DNA from: Bacteroidota bacterium
GTDB lineage: Bacteria > Bacteroidota > Bacteroidia > Bacteroidales > Paludibacteraceae
Reading direction: 5' to 3'
DNA length: 64,000 nucleotides
Assembly: GCA_017860295.1 (NCBI GenBank)
Contig: JAFNAS010000002.1
Location: 124,001-188,000, forward strand
The stretch's first letter is position 1, and each line of letters opens with the position of its first letter. The notes under the pieces were generated by a model that was given only the letters and a program-made list of their open reading frames with translations, was not told the origin of the DNA and searched no databases. Shown piece after piece: positions 9,241 through 18,121 of this stretch. A program made the translations under genes and the position numbers.

Positions 9241-10680
9241 TTAATGTGTTTTTACGTACTGAATCAGCTTGTCTTTATTCATCAAATAATTATCGCTATG
9301 ATAATCGTTATTCTGTACTTTATCAATATGCTCGTTGATATTCAATTCTAAGTTCACATTCACTTTATCCATATAGGGATTTGCTTTTCCGCCTGTCAGA
9401 TCGGAAGAAAAGGCAAGAGAAAAAACAATTCCTGAATTTGGAAGTTTGAATAAGATTGCCGGAAATGTATAACCCGAAATGAGAGCCGAAGGTTCGCCAA
9501 TCAATTGCATATTCCGGCTTTGCATCGCTAACGATGATAGAGCTGACGCAGCCGAATAGGTATAACGGTTTTGAAGTACATAGATCCTTCCCTTAAAATG
9601 GACGCTGTTACTATCGGGGAAAAGGGTTACATTATTCGTTAATACAGCCGCATTACCGGTTACCTTTATGTTTCCAAAAGAGCTTATCGCCTTTTCTAAT
9701 GCTACGGTATGATTCACTCCGACGCTGTAACTATATGTCAACGGTTTATCTAAAATCTTTCGCAATAACTTTGCCCATACACTATCATCTCCTCCGCTAT
9801 TGCTACGAATATCAATGACTATCTTTTTCACGTTGGGAGTATATATACGCAACAATTCGTTGATATACCAATTTGCATCCATCATAGAAGGCATGTAAAT
9901 ATAGAGTATATTGTTATTAAGAATGGACATTTTCGAAGAGTTGTTTTGAGGGTGTAATGATTGAAGATTATCAAAGGATTTTGCACTATCAAAATCGATC
10001 AGTTGATTATCAAAGGTAAGCGAGAACTTATTTTTTCCCATCAAAGGCATTGCAAAAATAAAATACTCGTCAAACCATTGCTTATTGACGGTATCCCACA
10101 TCGGACGATACAGTTGAGACCGATGCTCTTGAATAAAACGATTTATTGCCACACCGTCTACAGCCTTTATTTCTGCTCCGGCTTTAATGGGAACGCCATT
10201 GTAAGCAAAAGAACGGAAAATATAGTATTTACCATTGATATATTTAGGCCAAAATCCACATTTCATTCGGGAATAAATGCTGTCATTTTCCAAGCTATAA
10301 TAATAATCTGCATGAAGAGTGTCAGCCAAAGAGACGTTACTCAGAGGAGATAAATAACTATTGGCGACATACCATTTTATCCGTTGGCTATTTTGCAGTC
10401 CGGTATGTCCATCACTCAAAATATTCAGCCCCTGACGGATAATTTCGACAAATTCTTCTACCGAATTTACTCCGGTCACTTTCTTTTTGAGCTTGTTATA
10501 TTCATCATTGACAGATATTCCCGTCCGTTGTTCCAATAGCGGTACAAATGAGCAATACTCATTGATATGCGATTGCAGGAAGTTAATATCTTCGCGCATC
10601 TGTGTTTGCGTAAGCGTTTGACTCTTTGATACCGGGCACAAAAACGCCCAGCAAACCAGCAGAAAACAGAGTTTGTTCAT
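9241..10680 (-). CDS. S41 family peptidase, tandem paralogue 1
   Basis: A 479-residue exported S41-type hydrolase. Signal peptide MNKLCFLLVCWAFLCPVSKSQ, then 'GLNILSDGHTGL' (family motif), a PDZ-like segment with 'IKAVDGVAINRF' (about 170-190), and the catalytic part 'KKIVIDIRSNSGGDD' and 'YTYSAASALSS' (nucleophile Ser about 376). It is clearly paralogous to the next gene upstream (10694-12145) over its whole length, and the two signal-peptide regions are almost identical at the DNA level. It lies 13 bp from that gene and 69 bp from the downstream peptidase, so co-transcription is likely. Confidence 0.83.
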   Translation of the reverse strand: MNKLCFLLVCWAFLCPVSKSQTLTQTQMREDINFLQSHINEYCSFVPLLEQRTGISVNDEYNKLKKKVTGVNSVEEFVEIIRQGLNILSDGHTGLQNSQRIKWYVANSYLSPLSNVSLADTLHADYYYSLENDSIYSRMKCGFWPKYINGKYYIFRSFAYNGVPIKAGAEIKAVDGVAINRFIQEHRSQLYRPMWDTVNKQWFDEYFIFAMPLMGKNKFSLTFDNQLIDFDSAKSFDNLQSLHPQNNSSKMSILNNNILYIYMPSMMDANWYINELLRIYTPNVKKIVIDIRSNSGGDDSVWAKLLRKILDKPLTYSYSVGVNHTVALEKAISSFGNIKVTGNAAVLTNNVTLFPDSNSVHFKGRIYVLQNRYTYSAASALSSLAMQSRNMQLIGEPSALISGYTFPAILFKLPNSGIVFSLAFSSDLTGGKANPYMDKVNVNLELNINEHIDKVQNNDYHSDNYLMNKDKLIQYVKTH

Positions 10681-10693
10681 GTATTTATATTTT

Positions 10694-12145
10694 TCAATGT
10701 TGTTTCACATACTCTATCAGCTTGTCTTTGTTTGCAAGATATTCCAAACTATAACAATCCTGATTGAGAACTTTATCGGAATAGGGCACTATATCATTTT
10801 CTAAAACAGGCACCTTCACCTTATCCATATACGGATTCGCTTTACCACCTGCTAAGTCGGCTGAAAATGCCAGCGTAAATACGATTCCTGAATTTGGAAG
10901 TTTAAATGCTATTGCCGGCAGCGTATATCCGGCAATACATGCCGTCGGAGCACCTATCAATTCAATATTTTTATTTTGCCAGGCAACAGAAGATAATGCA
11001 GTTGCTGCCGAATAGCTATATTCATCCTGAAGCACATATATTTTCCCTTTAAAATGAATACTATTACTATCAGGCTGTTCAACTGTTTTCCTATATAGTT
11101 CTGTTTTAGCTCCCTTTCGGATTATTCTTAATTTAGGGAATGAAGATGTAACCGCTTTTTCTATCGCTTCATTATGATTCATTCCAACGTGATATGTATA
11201 TTTTAATGGTTTGTCTATTATTTTCCGCAATAAATCTATCCAAACACCATCATTACCACCTGCATTGCTTCGGACATCTATAACGATCTTTTTTACATTG
11301 GATGTATATGTATGAAACAATTCGTTTATATACCAGTTGGCATCCGACATCTCCGGCATTCGGATATACAAAATATCGTTACCAATAAGCATCATTTTCC
11401 GATAATTAGACTGCATATGTCTTTGCTGTAACATTTTTACCTCTTTCCCGACTTCTAACGTTACATCTTTATTACCGATAGTGAGTGTAAATTTGTCCAT
11501 ACCCAATAATGGTAAGGCCGCTGTAAAAAGACGCGAATAGTATGTGTGACTCATTGGATCCCACATCAGATAATACATCTTGGAAAAATTATCTTTGATA
11601 AATTGATTCATCGGAACGCCATTTATCGCACTAATTCGTTCACCTGCATTAAAAATCATGCCGTCAACTTCAAATGGTCGTATATTATAATATACTCCAT
11701 TGATATATTTGACCATTATATTGATTTTTGCTTTGGTTTGGCTGCTGGTTGCCAATTGGTAATAATAATCGGCATTTATCGTATCCGCCAAAGAAACATT
11801 CCCGATTGAAGCCAAATAATAATCAGGCGCAATGTAATTTTTCAAAGAAAATTTTGGGATAATTTGCGAATGTCCGTCATTCAGCATATTCAATCCCTGT
11901 CGAATGATTTGTGTGAATGCTTCTATTGATGTAGTGGGTGTTATTTCTTTCTTAAGCTTTGCATATTCACCATCTACATTGATACCTGTCCGTTGTTTCA
12001 ACAACGGCAATGGAGAAAAATATTGATTAATATGATTCTGAAGAAACAGGAGATCTTCTTGCATTTGTTTTTGGGTTAGCGTTTGACTCTTTGATACCGG
12101 GCACAAAAATACCCAGCAAACCAGCAGAAAACAGAGTTTGTTCAT
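10694..12145 (-). CDS. S41 family peptidase, tandem paralogue 2
   Basis: A 483-residue exported S41-type hydrolase and tandem duplicate of the gene at 9241-10680. The layout is the same: signal MNKLCFLLVCWVFLCPVSKSQ, 'GLNMLNDGHSQI', a PDZ-like segment with 'ISAINGVPMNQF', 'KKIVIDVRSNAGGNDG', and the nucleophile region 'YSYSAATALSS' (Ser about 379). The start at 12145 is chosen over an upstream ATG at 12187, which would overlap the preceding gene and bury the signal peptide. Only 4 bp separate it from the alpha/beta hydrolase upstream, indicating one transcript. Confidence 0.83.
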   Translation of the reverse strand: MNKLCFLLVCWVFLCPVSKSQTLTQKQMQEDLLFLQNHINQYFSPLPLLKQRTGINVDGEYAKLKKEITPTTSIEAFTQIIRQGLNMLNDGHSQIIPKFSLKNYIAPDYYLASIGNVSLADTINADYYYQLATSSQTKAKINIMVKYINGVYYNIRPFEVDGMIFNAGERISAINGVPMNQFIKDNFSKMYYLMWDPMSHTYYSRLFTAALPLLGMDKFTLTIGNKDVTLEVGKEVKMLQQRHMQSNYRKMMLIGNDILYIRMPEMSDANWYINELFHTYTSNVKKIVIDVRSNAGGNDGVWIDLLRKIIDKPLKYTYHVGMNHNEAIEKAVTSSFPKLRIIRKGAKTELYRKTVEQPDSNSIHFKGKIYVLQDEYSYSAATALSSVAWQNKNIELIGAPTACIAGYTLPAIAFKLPNSGIVFTLAFSADLAGGKANPYMDKVKVPVLENDIVPYSDKVLNQDCYSLEYLANKDKLIEYVKQH

Positions 12146-12149
12146 GTGT

Positions 12150-13187
12150 TTATATACCTTTTTTAAGTTGCTCCATCCAGGAAACAAAATTGTTCATTAC
12201 ATCGTCCCAGTGCATTTTATCATAGTCGGGAGAGCCATCCGCTTTGTATTCTTCGAAATTATGCCCGCACCCTACCACCGGATTCATCTTATAGTTTGTC
12301 TTTCCGGCTTTTTCAAAATAGATAGGCATCAGCTCGGAACTTTCCGCCGATTCCAGATCTTTGGTTCCGTATGCTATAAAAACCGGAGGTTTGAGTGCTA
12401 TCAAATCCTCACGTCCCGATAACGTAAAGCTCACCCATGTATGAGCCGGATCACCATATTTAAAATCATTTATTAAAGAACCTTTGATCATGGCTTTCCA
12501 TGTATCATACATAATATTGATACGTTTTTGGCTCTCCTGTTCTGTAATTTCACCTGCTATTGCAGCCCGTCGTAGTTTACGAATATGCAGCGCAAATCGT
12601 CCATCGGGATTGCCGCCCGAATAGCCCACAGCTCTCAATTCGGGATGTAACAAACCTAGTTTCACTGCAATGTAAGAGCCTTGCGAATGACCGAACACCG
12701 AAATATTATGCGAATCAACCCATTTTTGCTTCTTCAAAAAGCCGATTACTACATTTGCCCTCTCCACATACTTATCCAAATAGTTATCCCGCAAATAAAG
12801 CGAATCGTATGAATGTTCATCTGTCGTATCACGCACAAAAGAATATGCTCTATTTAGATGTTTGGATGATGCCACAGGAGGCGTGTGTGGCATAGAGATC
12901 ATCACAATATGATATTTCTTAGAGAGAGTATTATAATTAAAATTGGAGATATTGGTAACAAAATTTTTAGATTCAAACCCGATAATCAGCGGATAAGGTA
13001 ATGATCCCTGACAAAAAAGAATAACAGGCTTTTTCACGTTGACCGCGCTATCCGTTTTCAAAAAATGGATAGTATCTCCTTTAGCTGAAATAATTTTGAA
13101 CAAACGCGCATTTACTCCTTTTATAACCTGAGAATAAGATGACAGTGTTATAAACGACAAACATACCAATAAAACGATTTTCTTCAT
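12150..13187 (-). CDS. Exported alpha/beta hydrolase
   Basis: A 345-residue hydrolase with a signal peptide (MKKIVLLVCLSFITLSSYSQ). The alpha/beta-hydrolase nucleophile elbow GHSQG has Ser at about residue 168, and a late His in 'GCGHNFEEY' is the probable catalytic base. 'FIAYGTKDLESAESSE' supplies the likely acid region. It resembles dienelactone-hydrolase or acyl-peptide-hydrolase-like esterases, but the substrate cannot be inferred. It is the first gene of the cluster followed by three S41 peptidases, so a joint role in degrading or processing extracytoplasmic peptides or esters is plausible, by inference only. Confidence 0.82.
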   Translation of the reverse strand: MKKIVLLVCLSFITLSSYSQVIKGVNARLFKIISAKGDTIHFLKTDSAVNVKKPVILFCQGSLPYPLIIGFESKNFVTNISNFNYNTLSKKYHIVMISMPHTPPVASSKHLNRAYSFVRDTTDEHSYDSLYLRDNYLDKYVERANVVIGFLKKQKWVDSHNISVFGHSQGSYIAVKLGLLHPELRAVGYSGGNPDGRFALHIRKLRRAAIAGEITEQESQKRINIMYDTWKAMIKGSLINDFKYGDPAHTWVSFTLSGREDLIALKPPVFIAYGTKDLESAESSELMPIYFEKAGKTNYKMNPVVGCGHNFEEYKADGSPDYDKMHWDDVMNNFVSWMEQLKKGI

Positions 13188-13242
13188 ACGATGCTCATTA
13201 AACTAATTAGAACTCCAAAACACACAATTATATAAACACCAA

Positions 13243-13270
13243 TAGAGACGTGACAGATGCCACGTCTCTA
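13243..13270. repeat. Palindromic repeat TAGAGACGTG...CACGTCTCTA
   Basis: A perfect 10-bp inverted repeat with an 8-nt spacer between two minus-strand genes. It has no adjacent T-run, so it is a weak terminator at best. Similar 'GTAGAGACG' palindromes are dispersed in many bacterial genomes, so it may be a REP-like element. Confidence 0.65.
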
Positions 13271-13282
13271 CCCGATAAATTT

Positions 13283-13978
13283 TTAGGATGCCGAACCTGG
13301 TGTGGTGGTATCGGCCGTGGGTTTCGAACTATGTTTATAAATAACCGTTGCGGCGGCCTTGTAGGTTTGATAAAACTCGGGAGCCTTGCGGCGGAACTGC
13401 GATGCCAGACGGTCGAGCGTATTTTGTTTCAGCTCCGAGGCCTCGGCAAAGAGGTCGGCCAGTTGTTGCGTGTAACCTGCACGGTCGATAATGGCCGCGC
13501 GCGGATCGTTGCTAATCTCTTTGAATGTTGTACACAATGCCTTGAATCCGGCCAGTTCCTCCGCCGTAATAACCTCTTCAGTCAATGCTTCAGGAGCCAC
13601 TTTTGCAGCTTCGGCCAGAATAGCAAACGATATATTTTCCAAATCCTTATCCGTCATTTTTATGATAGCCGTCTCACTATAGTTCACTTTGGCCAGCAGC
13701 TCTTTATTGCCGGCCGAGTGAGCATAGGAGTAGAGAGCTCCCGACACATCTACGACCAAGTCGCACAACTGCTCGCGTACAGAGCGTTTGTTGTCGGTTA
13801 CACCGACCAGTTTCACTACCTGTTGTGCCGCCAGTGCATCTATTTGTTGGGTGATGGTGGCCAACCGAGTTACGGTTTGAACAAACTTAGGAACCAGAGC
13901 CGTTTCGGTAGGACTACTGTTGGCCTTTTCTACAATCAGCTTGTACGATTTCAACTTTGCAATTTGATAATTGTTCAT
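13283..13978 (-). CDS. Unrecognised helical cytoplasmic protein
   Basis: A 231-residue protein that I do not recognise. It has no signal peptide or membrane segment and is Ala-, Leu- and Lys-rich, predicted mostly helical, with a low-complexity tail ending TADTTTPGSAS. 'FRRKAPEFYQTYKAAATVIY' near the C-terminus and 'YQIAKLKSYKLIVEKAN' near the N-terminus look like helical repeat or bundle segments. The frame is open to 14071, but the ATG at 13978 directly follows a well-spaced promoter. Its right neighbour is a repetitive non-coding region; no functional context is available. Confidence 0.7.
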   Translation of the reverse strand: MNNYQIAKLKSYKLIVEKANSSPTETALVPKFVQTVTRLATITQQIDALAAQQVVKLVGVTDNKRSVREQLCDLVVDVSGALYSYAHSAGNKELLAKVNYSETAIIKMTDKDLENISFAILAEAAKVAPEALTEEVITAEELAGFKALCTTFKEISNDPRAAIIDRAGYTQQLADLFAEASELKQNTLDRLASQFRRKAPEFYQTYKAAATVIYKHSSKPTADTTTPGSAS

Positions 13979-14022
13979 AAAAGTGCGTTTTAATGGATGG
14001 ATAATTAAAGTTATTTTCATCG

Positions 14023-14052
14023 CAAATATAAAACACATTTTCTCATAAACAA
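14023..14052 (-). promoter_or_regulatory. Bacteroidetes-type promoter for the helical protein gene
   Basis: TTG at 14052-14050 and TATATTTG at 14030-14023 on the minus strand, with 19-nt spacing, lie 45 bp before the start at 13978. Confidence 0.68.
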
Positions 14053-14175
14053 AATTTTTAATTAGAAACAATCAAGAAACAGACGCATCATATCGCTCCG
14101 ACTATTTCTCTTATCAACATACCAGTAGGCGATTGCACGAAATATCGGAGACTACAAAGCCGTGCAGGCAGGTTT

Positions 14176-14450
14176 CGGAGCAGACGTTGCATTGTGTCGA
14201 GCGGCAATTTCATGCTTCCGAGATGCAATTGCATTCTGTCGAGACGGAGTTTCATTGTATGGAGAAACGATTTCACCTTTCCGAGCAATCGTTGCTTTGT
14301 ATCGAGCAGTCATTTCATGCTTCCGAGATACGATTGCATACCTTCGAGCGGCAATTGCATTCTGTCGAGACGGAGTTTCATTGTATGAAGAAACGATTTC
14401 ATCTTTCCGAGCGGTCGTTGCATAGTATAGAGCTCCGGCTGGCGGGCGTT
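14176..14450. repeat. 21-bp tandem repeat array with 126-bp higher-order period
   Basis: At least 12 consecutive 21-bp units begin with CGAG (or a one-base variant) at 14198, 14219, 14240, 14261, 14282, 14303, 14324, 14345, 14366, 14387, 14408 and 14429. The register is exact. Units one to four places apart differ considerably, but units six places apart (126 bp) are nearly identical: compare 14240-14300 with 14366-14426. Because 21 is divisible by three, every frame becomes a heptad-repeat peptide. All three plus frames and at least two minus frames stay open for 60-120 codons. The longest plus frame, 14133-14462, would give an amphipathic helix rich in LHxxE heptads. I see no promoter or start signal favouring one frame, so I treat it as non-coding repeat DNA. 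Confidence 0.9.
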
Positions 14451-14542
14451 TGTAACTCGTGACCCTGCCATGCAGTAGAGCGATGCAACAACAAATAAGG
14501 AATCCATCTGCATTTAGTTTTACAGACTTTCGAGGCATTCAT

Positions 14543-14850
14543 TGCCGTCGGTTTCAACCGACGGATAAGATGCAACCACGCCCAACCCGGCTTTAGCCGA
14601 ATGGTTGTTGGGCTAAAGCCCGGGGATCTGGTTGTTTATTTACCGTCAGCTAAAGCAGACGGCCATAGTCAATGATCTCTCTACTCGGGGTAGCGCCAGT
14701 TTTTCTATCAATATGCAAGTCCTTACGGACTAAATGGGCGCCGAGGTGCTGTATGACAAAATAGCATAACCCTTCAACATACCTTTGCCCGTAGGGCATC
14801 CATATCAATAGAAACGGAATACGAAAAAGATGCATAAATGCCCGTAGGGT
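14543..14850. repeat. Cluster of short palindromic (REP-like) repeats
   Basis: Several unrelated short hairpins occur in succession. They include CCGTCGG..CCGACGG at 14545-14564, CCCGGCTTTAGCC..GGGCTAAAGCCCGGG at about 14586-14624, CCGTC..GACGG at 14643-14662, AGTCC..GGACT near 14730, and two copies of the TGCCCGTAGGG type near 14788 and 14838. No protein-coding frame is convincing here. Such GC-rich palindromes are common intergenic repeats in Bacteroidetes. Confidence 0.7.
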
Positions 14851-14921
14851 ATTCACCTTCATGCAAAACCTACATTATATCTGAGCAATACACTACCTAA
14901 ACAGTTGCGGCGCAAATCCGC

Positions 14922-17912
14922 TTAGGTAAATGCGCCAGTGTTTCCAGATATGGCCTTCGCCGGTTTCAGCACTACCCCCCTACTCTTGCGGCCATCTATT
15001 TTGATGGTAAAGGGACGGTCGAACCGCACGTGCCGAATGTGTTCCGTTTCGTGAATGGCCGGTTGCGCGTCGAGAAATCCGAAGTCGAGATAGCCCTCTT
15101 TGATATAGGGATTGACCGTGAAATAACCCACGCCGAACGAGGTAAGATTCTGGAAAAAGTGTGTTCCCTGGCTTGGATCGATGCGGTAGTTGGTAAGCCC
15201 CGCTTCCACAATCAACCGTGCAGACGAGATGTGCGGCCACTTGACCGGAATACCCAAACACGGATCGTTGGTTCCCCAGCGTCCCGGTCCTATCAACACA
15301 CAACCCCGCTCTTCGGCAAGCAACTGCCGGTTGATTGCATCGATCTCGTCTACCATTTTCCGGTTGTTTGCCGCATTAAACGATTCGGGCTTCACGTAGA
15401 TAATATCGTACACATCGTGGGTGATGCCATGCCCCAGCGCATTCGTACAATTGATAATGGTTTCGCTGTCGGAAATCTCGCTCAGATCCTCTTCGAGCAT
15501 CTCGGTAGAGTCGACAATCGGGCGGATCTGCAACAGGTAAAACGTTCCTGACTTACTCTTGCGGTCGAGTTCTACGGCAAACTCGATCTCGACAGGACGA
15601 CCCATCTCGCGCTGACCGGTCTGCAATACTTTTTGTAAAATAGCCGCCAGAGGGAACGTATCGTGCTTCAGGATGTTGGCAAATGTAATCACCCGTCGAC
15701 CATTTTCAAACAGCGAATCGTAGAGCGCTTGCGCCTGCGGGTTAAAAGTAGAGGCAAGCCATTGTAATGAATTATCTTTCTCGGCATCTTTCAACGTCAG
15801 TTTCAGCAGATTGAATCCATCGTCTACCTGTGGTGTAAAATGTTCCTGAGCAAGATCAAAGGCATAGAAATGGTTTTGAGTTTCGCGTAAAGCAATCTCC
15901 AGACTATTAGCCTGCAGACAGCTTTTGGGATGCGCCGGCGAGAAACGCAACGACAATCCTCCATCCACAATATATTTACCGAGCCCCAACGCCACATTGG
16001 CAATACCCTCTTCGGCCGTCTCGTGATCGATAGGATAGTAGTTGAGCGAACGCGCCACCCCCGAAAACGAGGGATAGAAATGGGTTCCATAGGCCGACCC
16101 GCATACCTCCTGCAACACAATGGCCATCTTCTCTTCGTCGATCACATTGTGCGTGGCCTTCATGTAGGCCTTACTGCTCTTGTAATAGACCGACGCATAA
16201 ACCGCTTTGATAGCCTCGCACACAGCCAGCAGCGTATTGGTTTTACTTGCCTTCACGTTGGGCACCATGTAGGTGGTGTAGATTCCGGCGAAGGGTTGGT
16301 AGTGCGAATCTTCGAGCAAACTCGACGAACGAATGGCAATGGGCCCGGCAATGGAGCCGAGGAACGCGTAGAGGTCGGCCACAATATTCTGCGCCATCTT
16401 CGCCTTGAGAAAGTGAGACAGAATCACCTCATCGGGCTCATCCTGCAGAGCAATGGTGTACAGATCGTTTCGTTCCATAAATTCGGAAAAGACATCGGTA
16501 CACAACACCACCGTACGCGGCACGGCAATGACCGAAGCGCCGAACTCGTTCTCCTCAATATTGCGTTTCACCATGGCATCGAGAAAGGCCAGACCACGTC
16601 CCTTGCCCCCCATCGATCCTTCGCCGATACGGGCAAAATTGGAATATTCATCGAAACGTCCCCGCTCGAATACCGCCACAATTCCTTTATTTTTGATACG
16701 ACGGTAGTCGACAATGGCATCGAAAATAATTTTGCGCACATTGCCCAGCGTATCGCCCGGCTCGATGGTGATGCGCCGCAGGAATTCGGCCAGCGGAAAC
16801 ATGGCACGAGAATAGAGCCAGCGCGAGATATGGTTGCGCGACACATGGTAGAGCAACGAATCGTCGGGAATAGCGAAAATCAACTCCTGCAAATCCTTCA
16901 GCTTCGTCACACGAGCCACCTCTTCGCCGGTTACCGGATTGATAAAGACAAAATCGCCAAAACCGAAGTTATTAATCACCGTCTCCTGCAGGTCGCGCTG
17001 AAAAGCCTTGGCATTTTTATTGAGGAACACAGCCCCGAATCGTTCGGCGTACTCGGCATTCTCCTCATCGGACGACTGCATGATAATCGGCACATAGGGA
17101 TCTTCCAACCTGATATCTTCACAAAGCGCCACACCGGCATATTTGTTCTTCACTCCCGACCGGTTGAAACTCACATCGGTAATTACACCCTGCAGATGGT
17201 GCTTGTAACGCTGGTAGAGCTCCCACGCCTCTTCGTAGTTGCGCGCCAGCAAAATCTTGGGTCGCCCACGCATACGCAGCATCCGTTCGTGCTCGTTGAG
17301 CGCCTCGGTCATAAACGAGCGCGACTGCTTAAACACCAGTTTAAAGAGCAGCGGAAGGATGGATGAGTAGAAACGCACCGAATCCTCCACCACCAGAATC
17401 ACCTGTACGCCCACCGCCCGCACATCCGTTTCGGCATTCATTTTGTCTTCCATCAGTTTGATGATGGCCAGCAACAGATCGGCATTCTCTAACCAGGAGA
17501 ACACGTAGTCGATGGCGCTCAAATCTTCGTGCGCCAACCGGCGGGTAACGCCACGCGAGAAGGGTGTGAGTACGGTGATAGGAATTTGGGGAAACTGCGC
17601 TTTGATTCGTTTGGCCAGCTCGAAGGTGTCGCTGTGTTCACCCGAGGGCATGGAGATAATCAGTTCGAAAGTACGTGTTTGCAGCAAGCGAAAAGCCTCC
17701 TCTTCGGAATGCACCAGCGTAATGCGCGGCGGATAGCGCAGATTGAGAGAGACATATTCGTTAAATATCTGCTCGTCTACCCGTCCGTCCTCCTCCAGCG
17801 TAAACGAGTCGTAGGCACTGGCGATAAGCAAAATATTAAACACCCGTTTGTTCATCAGATCGGCAAACGAAGTATCCTTGAAGTATAATTTATTAATATT
17901 GACGTTTCGCAT
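14922..17912 (-). CDS. Receiver-like / PPDK-type ATP-grasp domain protein
   Basis: A 996-residue cytoplasmic protein often labelled phosphoenolpyruvate synthase in Bacteroidetes. Two receiver-like domains come first: residues about 25-155, and about 170-330 with 'VILVVEDSVRFY' and 'GVITDVSFNRSG'. A pyruvate, phosphate dikinase N-terminal ATP-grasp domain follows, with 'GEGSMGGKGRGL' at about 430-441, 'PIAIRSSSLLEDS' and 'FYLLQIRPI'. I see no swivelling phosphohistidine domain and no PEP-binding TIM barrel, so it cannot be a complete PEP synthase. A kinase or regulatory ATP-binding role is more likely. The C-terminus has 'GCVLIGPGRWGTNDP', conserved in this family. It is monocistronic. Confidence 0.82.
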   Translation of the reverse strand: MRNVNINKLYFKDTSFADLMNKRVFNILLIASAYDSFTLEEDGRVDEQIFNEYVSLNLRYPPRITLVHSEEEAFRLLQTRTFELIISMPSGEHSDTFELAKRIKAQFPQIPITVLTPFSRGVTRRLAHEDLSAIDYVFSWLENADLLLAIIKLMEDKMNAETDVRAVGVQVILVVEDSVRFYSSILPLLFKLVFKQSRSFMTEALNEHERMLRMRGRPKILLARNYEEAWELYQRYKHHLQGVITDVSFNRSGVKNKYAGVALCEDIRLEDPYVPIIMQSSDEENAEYAERFGAVFLNKNAKAFQRDLQETVINNFGFGDFVFINPVTGEEVARVTKLKDLQELIFAIPDDSLLYHVSRNHISRWLYSRAMFPLAEFLRRITIEPGDTLGNVRKIIFDAIVDYRRIKNKGIVAVFERGRFDEYSNFARIGEGSMGGKGRGLAFLDAMVKRNIEENEFGASVIAVPRTVVLCTDVFSEFMERNDLYTIALQDEPDEVILSHFLKAKMAQNIVADLYAFLGSIAGPIAIRSSSLLEDSHYQPFAGIYTTYMVPNVKASKTNTLLAVCEAIKAVYASVYYKSSKAYMKATHNVIDEEKMAIVLQEVCGSAYGTHFYPSFSGVARSLNYYPIDHETAEEGIANVALGLGKYIVDGGLSLRFSPAHPKSCLQANSLEIALRETQNHFYAFDLAQEHFTPQVDDGFNLLKLTLKDAEKDNSLQWLASTFNPQAQALYDSLFENGRRVITFANILKHDTFPLAAILQKVLQTGQREMGRPVEIEFAVELDRKSKSGTFYLLQIRPIVDSTEMLEEDLSEISDSETIINCTNALGHGITHDVYDIIYVKPESFNAANNRKMVDEIDAINRQLLAEERGCVLIGPGRWGTNDPCLGIPVKWPHISSARLIVEAGLTNYRIDPSQGTHFFQNLTSFGVGYFTVNPYIKEGYLDFGFLDAQPAIHETEHIRHVRFDRPFTIKIDGRKSRGVVLKPAKAISGNTGAFT

Positions 17913-18007
17913 GGATTCAATTTGAAAATGAGAAAAACAACGTTCCGCGAAGCTAATATGCCAATGAGACAGACATCAATCCATCATCGACCATTTTCAA
18001 AGCCACA

Positions 18008-18015
18008 CAAATATA
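18008..18015 (-). promoter_or_regulatory. -7 element for the ATP-grasp protein gene
   Basis: TATATTTG on the minus strand, about 95 bp before the start at 17912. No well-spaced -33 TTG is obvious. Confidence 0.45.
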
Positions 18016-18064
18016 CACAATTCCCAAACAAAAGCGTATAACCGGTCTATTTTGATTTTTTGTC

Positions 18065-18098
18065 AAAAAAAACGCAGCCACCCGAAAGCAGCTGCGTT
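18065..18098 (-). terminator. Rho-independent terminator after ffh
   Basis: On the minus strand AACGCAGC / GCTGCGTT forms an 8-bp stem followed by a run of T (18070-18065), 24 bp past the ffh stop codon. Confidence 0.88.
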
Positions 18099-18121
18099 AA
18101 ATTATCAATTGTACGTTCGAT

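Noticed and set aside
14176-14450. CRISPR array
   Set aside because: Units are contiguous 21-bp repeats without unique spacers, and no cas genes are nearby.
14133-14462. 109-codon heptad-repeat protein on the plus strand
   Set aside because: The frame is open only because of the 21-bp repeat, and the other frames are open for the same reason. No promoter or start signal singles it out.
15930-17366. 478-codon open frame opposite the ATP-grasp gene
   Set aside because: It is an antisense shadow of a GC-rich conserved gene, rich in His and Arg, with no recognisable domain.
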